Shown here: one piece after another, positions 1 through 7,100 of the stretch
Position numbering within the stretch: the stretch's first letter is position 1
How the letters are laid out: each line of letters starts with the position of its first letter
Source: JBCCRH01 sp039208045
GTDB taxonomy: Bacteria > Bacteroidota > Bacteroidia > Chitinophagales > Saprospiraceae
Assembly (NCBI GenBank): GCA_039208045.1
Contig: JBCCRH010000011.1
Coordinates: 1-32,043 of the forward strand
DNA length: 32,043 bases
Reading direction: 5' to 3'
Notes under the pieces: model-generated
Seen by the model: the letters and a program-made list of their open reading frames with translations, nothing else
Databases searched by the model: none
Told to the model about the DNA's origin: nothing
Made by a program: the position numbers and the translations under genes

Positions 1-193
1 GCCATTGCTCTATTTTGGCTGTAGCCAAAAAGGCATCTGCGATGGCCCGAACGGCCTGTTGCTGGTTTGCTATGGTAAACCACTTATTGTTGTAATGCGT
101 CCGATGCATCAGAGCCTCTAAGTACTCATCCTTCTCTCCTAAGTGCTCCCCTAATCGCACCAGCAAATCAATACGCTCGCTCAATGATAGCAT
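1..193 (-). CDS. Probable acyl-CoA reductase (LuxC family), N-terminal part only
   Basis: The window cuts this gene after 64 codons. The visible N-terminus begins MLSLSERIDLLVRLGEHLG and contains NNKWFTIANQQQAVRAIADA. An opening ERIDLLVRLGE helix followed by a WFT motif and an A-rich helix resembles the start of the acyl-CoA reductase (LuxC-like) proteins of Bacteroidota, which are thought to reduce acyl-CoA to aldehyde. The catalytic part is outside the window, so the call rests on resemblance of the first 64 residues only. The ATG lies two bases beyond the stop codon of the DUF1415 gene, so it is the third gene of a minus-strand operon with rluD. Confidence 0.55.
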   Translation of the reverse strand, partial: MLSLSERIDLLVRLGEHLGEKDEYLEALMHRTHYNNKWFTIANQQQAVRAIADAFLATAKIEQW

Positions 194-195
194 AA

Positions 196-741
196 CTAAA
201 TTGAATTAAATAGTACTCTAAATTTTTCCCAGCCCATTGCTTCTAACAACTCAATATTCTTGGCAGGGATTTGTTCAATGCCGGGGTAAGTGTGTCGGGC
301 TAGCTCTACCTGTTCCGCGCGAATGAGATGAATCATAGGGTAAGGCGAACGATTGGTGTAGTTACTGATATGATCGATTGGAATTCCATCAAAAATATAG
401 ACAGGGTGAAAGCCTGCAATTTGCACTACCTGATCCGCACCAGACTCCTCTAAAAGTGCTTCTGCTTCTGCAAAAAAATCGAGATACGCCTCTAGTTTAA
501 GTAGCACAAAAGGGTGAATCAGTAATGAAGTGGCAATATCTTGAGGATCCAAATCAACCAGCCGTTGCAGGCATTGCAAAAAATCTTCGAATAACTTGCG
601 CGCAGTGATCGCTTCAGAAACTTGATATTCAATGAGATCACTTTTAAACGGCTTCGCCGCAAAAGGACAGAAATTAAGCCCAATGACGATATTTTCTACC
701 CATAGTTTCGTTCGCTCCTCGTATACTGTCAAGTCCTCCAT
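196..741 (-). CDS. DUF1415 domain-containing protein
   Basis: This 181-residue soluble protein has no signal peptide or membrane segment. It shows the family hallmarks: WVENIVIGLNFCPFA near residues 14-28, the block DIATSLLIHPFVL (about 68-80), GFHPVYIF (about 109-116) and the strongly conserved ISNYTNRSPYPMIHLIR (about 124-140). Length is normal for DUF1415, whose biochemical function is unknown. The conserved Cys in FCPFA and the NYTNRSPYP block could form an active or ligand site, but that is inference. Its ATG abuts the rluD stop codon and the next gene starts two bases after its own stop, so the three genes are almost certainly cotranscribed. Confidence 0.9.
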   Translation of the reverse strand: MEDLTVYEERTKLWVENIVIGLNFCPFAAKPFKSDLIEYQVSEAITARKLFEDFLQCLQRLVDLDPQDIATSLLIHPFVLLKLEAYLDFFAEAEALLEESGADQVVQIAGFHPVYIFDGIPIDHISNYTNRSPYPMIHLIRAEQVELARHTYPGIEQIPAKNIELLEAMGWEKFRVLFNSI

Positions 742-1803
742 CTAAGTCAGCTTATCCCCTACTGCCGAGCGACGCCCATCTACGTAGCGACGCCAAGCTT
801 CTAATGCAGCTGTAAAATCGTCGGGCGTATCGGTATCAAAAGACATTTTCTCTTCTTTGGTAGGATGTACAAACCCTAAGGACTTAGCATGCAGCGCATG
901 GCGCGGCATAATGCCAAATACCCGATCTACAAAAAGTTTGTATTTACTAAATATCGTACCCTTCACAATCTTATCCCCACCGTAGCGCTCATCATTAAAC
1001 AGCGGATGACCCAGATGCTTCATATGCACCCGAATCTGGTGCGTGCGCCCCGTTTCGAGCTGGCATTCAATGAGGGTCACATAATATAATCGCTCTAGCA
1101 CTCGATAATGGGTAACCGCCCATTTTCCTGCATCTCCCTCAGGATAGGTCGTAAATAACTTACGAAAGCGCTCGTGCCGCCCAATATTCATCTCTATAGT
1201 ACCTTCATCTTCCTCTACATCTCCCCATACCAAGGCGATATACTTTCGCTCCGTCGTATGGTGAAAAAACTGCCGGGCCAAGTGGCTCACGGCGAAATCA
1301 TTTTTACCAATAACCAACAGCCCCGATGTATTCTTATCAATACGATGGATGAGGCCCAAGCGATCTTGATAATTAGCATCGGCTACATCCAATTCGCCGG
1401 TCTGACCAAAATAGTGCGCCAAGGCATTCACCAAGGTACCCTTGCGATGCCCAATTCCTGGGTGTACGACCATACCAGGTGGCTTGTATACCAATAGCAG
1501 ATCCTCGTCTTCATAGCGAATATCCAGCGGGATATCCTCCGGCACTAGGTGCGAAGCTTCAGCTGGACGTGGAATCAGCACTTCGACGAGCTGCCCGGGC
1601 TTCACCTTAAAATTTGGCTTGACCTCCTTCCCATCTACGGTAATTGCTCCTGCGCGGAGTGCATTTTGCACTTTGTTACGCGAGGTATTATTGAGTCGAT
1701 CCATCAAAAACTTGTCGATCCGAATCTGACTTTGCTTAGGATCGATTGTAATTTCGACGCGCTCGTAAAATTCATCCGTTAGATTATCCTTATCCTCTTG
1801 CAT
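742..1803 (-). CDS. rluD: RluA-family pseudouridine synthase, RluD-like
   Basis: The gene encodes a 353-residue enzyme that would convert uridine to pseudouridine in RNA; RluD itself modifies helix 69 of 23S rRNA. An S4 RNA-binding domain occupies about residues 25-75. The catalytic RluA domain follows, with KPPGMVVHPG (108-117) and the signature HRIDKNTSGLLVIGKND starting at residue 153, in which Asp156 is the expected nucleophile. The RTHQIRVHMKHLGHPL block is also intact. RluD is chosen over other RluA members because of the S4 domain and length, but substrate specificity cannot be read from sequence. It is the first gene of the operon and has its own promoter-like sequence at 1847-1877. 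Confidence 0.9.
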   Translation of the reverse strand: MQEDKDNLTDEFYERVEITIDPKQSQIRIDKFLMDRLNNTSRNKVQNALRAGAITVDGKEVKPNFKVKPGQLVEVLIPRPAEASHLVPEDIPLDIRYEDEDLLLVYKPPGMVVHPGIGHRKGTLVNALAHYFGQTGELDVADANYQDRLGLIHRIDKNTSGLLVIGKNDFAVSHLARQFFHHTTERKYIALVWGDVEEDEGTIEMNIGRHERFRKLFTTYPEGDAGKWAVTHYRVLERLYYVTLIECQLETGRTHQIRVHMKHLGHPLFNDERYGGDKIVKGTIFSKYKLFVDRVFGIMPRHALHAKSLGFVHPTKEEKMSFDTDTPDDFTAALEAWRRYVDGRRSAVGDKLT

Positions 1804-1846
1804 CTGTCATTTTTTGAGTATTATTCCCTCATCTGCGGAGAATTTG

Positions 1847-1877
1847 CAAAATTAGCTCGATTATTGGAGCTTTCAAA
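1847..1877 (-). promoter_or_regulatory. Bacteroidota-type promoter for the rluD operon
   Basis: Read on the minus strand, TTTG (1874-1877) is followed after 19 bases by TAATTTTG (1847-1854). This is a complete match to the Bacteroidota consensus TTTG-N19-21-TAnnTTTG. It lies about 44 bp before the rluD start codon. The call rests on motif match, spacing and position only. Confidence 0.6.
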
Positions 1878-1886
1878 TTAAGAACA

Positions 1887-3083
1887 ATGAAAAAAACGAT
1901 CGGTTTTGACTCGCTTTGCGCGAAGGAATCTCAAGAAATACGCACGACCAAGCCTCATCAATTACCCATTTACGCTACTTCTTCCTTTGAATTTGCCTCC
2001 CTCGAAGAAGGTATCGCCATCTTTAAAGGCGAGCAAAAAGGCGATATTTATTCTCGCTTTGGGAACCCTACTATTGATGGGGTAGCCGAAAAAATTGCCC
2101 AATTGGCAGCGCATGGCACCGATGTAGAAGCTGCTGCTTTGCTATTTAGCTCTGGTATGGCTGCCATTTCTACCCTACTCCTCAGCGAACTCCACCCTGG
2201 CGATACCATTCTTACCCAAGGAAATATTTATGGCGGTACCACTATGTTGTTGTACCAAGTATTAGAGCCCTTGGGCATCCGAATTGAAACGATGGATTTG
2301 CGAAAGCTAAACCAAGTGGAAGAGCGCCTAAAACAGGACAACAACATCAAGCTCCTCTATTTCGAGACTCCGGCTAATCCGACCATGGAATGTGTACCCA
2401 TGGCAGCAATCGCCCAACTAGCTGAGCAGTATCAATGCATTAGTGTGGCCGACAATACCTTCTCGACCCCCTACCTTCAGCAGCCCCTCCGAGCAGGCAT
2501 CGACTATGTCATCCACTCCACCACTAAATACCTCAATGGACATGGCAACTCCGTGGCGGGCGTACTTATTGGGCGCGACAAGGAGCGCATCCAAGGCCCC
2601 ATTTTTTCCAAACTTAAGCTCCTAGGTACCAATTGCAATGCCTGGGATGCCTGGCTGACGGGCAATGGCTTGCGTACTTTGGGGCTTCGGATGCAGCGCC
2701 ACTGTGAAAATGCTCAAGCAGTAGCCGAGTTTTTGCAAACACGCCCCGGTATTGTACAAGTGAATTATCCTGGCCTACCCAGTCATCCGGATTACGCTGT
2801 CGCAAAAAAGCAGATGCGTGGCTTTGGTGGGATGCTGAGTTTTGAGCTGGCGGGAGGGCTAGCAGCAGGGATGCAGTTTGTAGAGCGCTCGCAATTTTGC
2901 AAGTTAGCGCCTACCCTTGGAGATGTTGACACCTTGATTATGCATCCGGCAAGCATGTCTCATTCTAAAATCAAACCGGAAGTGCGTCGGCAGTATGGCA
3001 TTACGGATGGACTGGTTCGCTTGTCGATAGGGATTGAGAATGTGGAGGATATTTTGGAGGACTTGGAGCAGGCGCTGGCTTAG
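1887..3083 (+). CDS. Cys/Met metabolism PLP-dependent enzyme (trans-sulfuration family)
   Basis: This is a full-length 398-residue fold-type I PLP enzyme of the cystathionine gamma-synthase / O-acetylhomoserine sulfhydrylase / methionine gamma-lyase family. YSRFGNPT (55-62) supplies the Tyr/Arg that binds the phosphate of the neighbouring subunit. SSGMAAI (88-94) and VADNTFSTPY (187-196) are conserved cofactor contacts. Lys214 in HSTTKYLNGHGN is the Schiff-base lysine. The C-terminus keeps VRLSIGIEN, which holds the substrate carboxylate Arg. Where methionine gamma-lyases have a diagnostic Cys after YG, this protein reads YGGTTM, so a synthase/sulfhydrylase or cystathionine lyase role is more likely, but this cannot be settled here. 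The gene stands alone, divergent from rluD. Confidence 0.85.
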   Translation: MKKTIGFDSLCAKESQEIRTTKPHQLPIYATSSFEFASLEEGIAIFKGEQKGDIYSRFGNPTIDGVAEKIAQLAAHGTDVEAAALLFSSGMAAISTLLLSELHPGDTILTQGNIYGGTTMLLYQVLEPLGIRIETMDLRKLNQVEERLKQDNNIKLLYFETPANPTMECVPMAAIAQLAEQYQCISVADNTFSTPYLQQPLRAGIDYVIHSTTKYLNGHGNSVAGVLIGRDKERIQGPIFSKLKLLGTNCNAWDAWLTGNGLRTLGLRMQRHCENAQAVAEFLQTRPGIVQVNYPGLPSHPDYAVAKKQMRGFGGMLSFELAGGLAAGMQFVERSQFCKLAPTLGDVDTLIMHPASMSHSKIKPEVRRQYGITDGLVRLSIGIENVEDILEDLEQALA

Positions 3084-3430
3084 AGTTTTAGGGCCACGCG
3101 GATTACAAATCCACTGGGCGCGGGCAACGCTTTACGAAAACGTGCGGAGCTTGTGCAACTCACGAGGATATTCCCCAAAAAGGCCTATATTGCAGAACAT
3201 AACGGCAATAGGGCTGTTGTAAAAAGCACCGTGCAAGTATCAAAAGAGTTTGGGTCCAACACTTATAAAATTAAGGTTTGACTTGATGTGACTAGGGCGG
3301 GCCTCAACCCCGATAGCTATCGGGGCTCTCCTCGGAGACAAGGGGATTACTGAACCATATTAGCGGCCTTATTCCTGTTTTCTTAGGGGTCCAAAACTAT
3401 CCCGATACTTGCGCGTTTTTCTTTTCTTTT
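3084..3430. other. 347-bp convergent intergenic region with orphan reading frame and palindrome
   Basis: The region lies between the 3' ends of the PLP enzyme and the LON-domain gene. It holds three things: a stop-free frame continuing in phase from the PLP gene's stop codon to a TGA at 3279-3281 (see findings); a small GGATT-ACA-AATCC hairpin at 3100-3112; and the 18-bp palindrome at 3308-3325. The rest shows no recognisable gene or RNA. Confidence 0.6.
3308..3325. repeat. Perfect 18-bp palindrome, possible bidirectional terminator or REP-like unit
   Basis: CCCCGATAGCTATCGGGG is fully self-complementary and GC-rich at its ends. It sits between two converging genes. It has no adjacent T-run, so a simple rho-independent terminator is uncertain; a cruciform-forming intergenic repeat is an alternative. 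Confidence 0.5.
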
Positions 3431-4066
3431 CTAGATCGCCGGTGGGATGATATTCTTAAAATGACCATTCATCTGCGCACGTTGCTTCACCATTTCCATA
3501 TCACGCAGCATAGGTAGCATATTTTCTAGGTGATCACGCATAAAGAGCTGACGCTCTGTTTCTTCAGGTATCGTTAAGAACTCGTATTCTTGCTTTAGAG
3601 AAAAGCCTACATAGTGGGCAATATCATAGGTAAGCAGTATGTAGGGATCAGTTGGTGGGTCTTTTCTGATCTTGAGTAATTCGAATAGCTCTGCTACTAA
3701 CTCAATGATGCGGGAGTTGATGGTGACATCGCCGGTGGTCGTATGCTTTAATTTTTCTACATCGGCACCGATGTAGAGCTTTTCGGGTGCGGGATTGTAT
3801 TGTTCAACGATCTTTATAAGGCCAATTCCCTTCGTTTTCACATCCATCTCGCCATTGGGATAAATTTTTTCTATGGAAAGGAGTTTTATTTCTGTTCCAA
3901 TTTCCTTAACTTTTCCGTCGATTACGGCAGGTATGCCAAATGAGATGCCCTCCTCATCGCATTCTTTGATCAGCTGCTTATATCTTGGCTCGAAGATATG
4001 TAAGTTCAGGTTTTCTTCTGGAAAGACGACTAATTGTAATGGAAATAGCGGCAAGAATGTATACAT
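3431..4066 (-). CDS. LON peptidase substrate-binding-domain protein
   Basis: The 211-residue product consists of a single LON N-terminal (PUA-like) domain with no AAA+ or protease domain. Diagnostic features are FLPLFPLQLVVFPEENLNLHIFEPRYKQL near residues 4-32, including PLFPL, LHIFEPRY and the following acidic helix, then FGIPAV and KGIGLIKI strands. In Lon this domain binds unfolded substrates; the stand-alone form is common in bacteria and its role is unknown. Nothing in the neighbourhood suggests a partner. It is transcribed divergently from the macroglobulin gene with a 105-bp shared upstream region. Confidence 0.85.
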   Translation of the reverse strand: MYTFLPLFPLQLVVFPEENLNLHIFEPRYKQLIKECDEEGISFGIPAVIDGKVKEIGTEIKLLSIEKIYPNGEMDVKTKGIGLIKIVEQYNPAPEKLYIGADVEKLKHTTTGDVTINSRIIELVAELFELLKIRKDPPTDPYILLTYDIAHYVGFSLKQEYEFLTIPEETERQLFMRDHLENMLPMLRDMEMVKQRAQMNGHFKNIIPPAI

Positions 4067-4171
4067 GATGCTGAAATTATGATGCGCTAATGCAGATTAT
4101 AGTTTTGGTTGATAATTTCAGTCTTAACAGGCAAGTTCTACTAATGTTTATAAGCTCTTAAAACTTTAGCT

Positions 4172-7100
4172 ATGTTTCTAACATCCACCACTACTCGTGC
4201 CACGCTAATCTTGGTACTATTCTTCTCTTTATGGTCTTGCAATCAACAGCAAGAGCCACAAAATCAAGCACTTCCAGAAAATCTGGGCGACTATATCTAC
4301 GCCTTTACTTCTGGCAATATTGCTCGTACCAACACGATTAGCGTGCAGTTTTCGCAGGCAGTGGTAGATCAGACAAAAGCAGGGCAAACGGCAGACAAAG
4401 ACCTATTGACATTCTCCCCCAATATAGCTGGTAGTCTAAGCTGGGAAGATGCCCAAACGCTCCGGTTTACGCCCGACGAGCCTCTCCCATCAGGCACCAA
4501 CTATCAAGCAACTGTTCGGCTGAAGTCGCTCTTTGATCAAGTGTCAAGTAATCTAAAGACCTTCCAATTTGACTTCCGTACCAAAGATCAGTACTTCGAT
4601 ATTACGTACAATGGCCTCCAAACGCCCAATCCCAAACAGTTAGGCATACAAGAATTTTCTGGTCAGCTAGTAACTACTGACCTAGCTGAAGAGGAACTAG
4701 TCGAGCAAGTACTTGCTGCAAAACAGGCTGGGAAAGTTCTTCCTATCCGGTGGGCACATCTGAATGGCGGTACAGTACACGAATTTACCATTGAGCAAAT
4801 CAATCGCTCAAAAAATGCTTCTCAGGTAGAACTTAGCTGGAATGGGCAAGCTATTTCAGTAGAAACAAGCGGTACCTACCCAATAGAAGTGCCTGCGCTC
4901 GGTGACTTTAAAGTCTTGAGTGCGAGGGTCATTCAAGGCGATGAGCAGCATATTTTGCTTACTTTTTCTGACCCTTTAAAAGCTAACCAAGATCTCAATG
5001 GCTTAATTACCATCTCCAACTATAATGGCAGCTATCGCTATCTAATCGATGGGGCCCAGGTACGTGTCTACCCTTCCAGCAGAGTAGTTGGTGAGCGTAC
5101 GATTCGAATAGAGGCTGGAGTGCGAAATACCGGAAATACTCGAATGGCAATAGCTGGCGATTGGTCGGTGAGCTTTGAGGATGTAAAGCCACAAGTACGC
5201 TTGGTGGGGCGCGGGGTGATTATGCCCAATTCGGAAGGACTCATTTTCCCGTTTGAAGCAGTAAGTCTAAATGCTGTGGAAGTTGAGATTTTTAAAATTT
5301 TCAACAATAATATTCTCCAATATTTGCAGAGTAATAATATCGATGAGGGCTATGACCTCTACCGGGTGGGCCGCATTATTATGCAAAAGCGCATTGCACT
5401 CAGTAACTTAAATCCTGAGGCAAGCTCTAGCCGCTGGACCCGCTATGCGCTGGACTTACAAGACTTAATTGATCAAGACCCTGATGCCATTTACCAAGTA
5501 CGCATTGGTTTCCGGCCGGAATATGCCACCTATTATTGTGAAGGGCAAGCGGAGGCAGCAACTGATAATATGACACTAGCACAGACTACTGCCAATGGTG
5601 CTTATAAGAGCATCATGCAAGGCTGGTATGGTATCAATGGTTGGTATGAAGATTATGACTGGTCGCATCGGGACAACCCTTGTAAGCCAGCTTACTTTAA
5701 CAGCGAGCGATTCTTGCAGCGCAATGTCATTGCTTCTAATCTGGGGATCGTCGCGAAACAAGGTAAGGATGGCTCGTTCTTTGCGGCATTGACGGACATT
5801 CGCACCACTACCCCCATTGCTGGCGCTACCGTGAGCGTGTATGACTTTCAGCAACAGCTGCTCCAAAGTGCTACTACCGGGCCGGATGGTTTTGCTTCGC
5901 TTACGCTAAATACCGAAGAGGAGCCCTTTGTATTGATTGCTACAAAAGGCAAAGAGAAAGGCTATCTGAAGGTGCGCGGGGGTAATGCCCTTTCTATGAG
6001 TCGTTTTGATGTACAAGGAGTTGCTACCCAAAAGGGTTTAAAGGGTTTTCTGTATGCAGATCGTGGGGTGTGGCGCCCAGGTGATTCTGTTTACCTCAAC
6101 TTCATCTTGGAAGATAAAACCAAAGCTGTACCCGCTAATCTGCCCATCAATTTTGAGCTATACGACGCCAAGGGCCAACTCTACACCAAGCGTACTAGCA
6201 CGACAAATGTCAATAGTATTTATCCCCTTCATTTTAATACCAGTCCCGATGACGCCACTGGCAATTGGCGCGCCACTGTAAAAGTAGGTGGTGCTAGCTT
6301 TTCCAAGACTATCAAAGTAGAAACCGTAAAGCCCAACCGCATTAAAATCGATCTAGGACTGGCTGGTAAGACGCTCCGCTCTACCGACAATCCACTAAAT
6401 ACCGCCCTGACTGCCACTTGGCTACACGGCGCCCCCGCTAGCCAACTCAAAGCACAAACCGAAATACAACTCGACTATACTCGAACGACTTTCAAAAACT
6501 ACAAGACGTACGCCTTCGATGATCCGGCTAGAAAGGTACGATCTACCCAAGCACGCACTATTTTCGATGGTACGCTTGACGCTAATGGACAAGCTCCCAT
6601 AAAGAGCGACTTAAATGGCTCCCAGCTTCTTCCGGGTAAGGTAAACGTACGCTTTAAAACAAGGGTCTTTGAAAAAGGGGGTGATTTTAGCACCGATCAG
6701 CTTTCCACGCCTTACTCTCCTTTCCCCACGTATGCTGGTGTAGAACTCCCCACTGATAAGTATGGAAGACACCAGGTTGATGTGAAAGATAAAAGTAATC
6801 TTCGCTTTGTAGCAGTAGATGAAGGCGGAAAAGCAGTAGCCGGTAGAAAGCTCTCCATTGGAGTATATTCCGTCAATTGGCGCTGGTGGTGGGATCGCGG
6901 TTCAGATAATGTGAGCCGTTATAATTCTAAAGATCACTACTCTGCTATTCAGACCCAGTCTGTTACCACCAATGCTTCTGGTGAGGCCAGCTGGCCGCTA
7001 AAAGTGGACAATTGGGGGCGGTACTTGATTCGAGTATGTGATACGGAGAGCGGGCATTGCTCGGGCGACTACTTGTACGCGGGTTCGCCTTGGTATGGCG

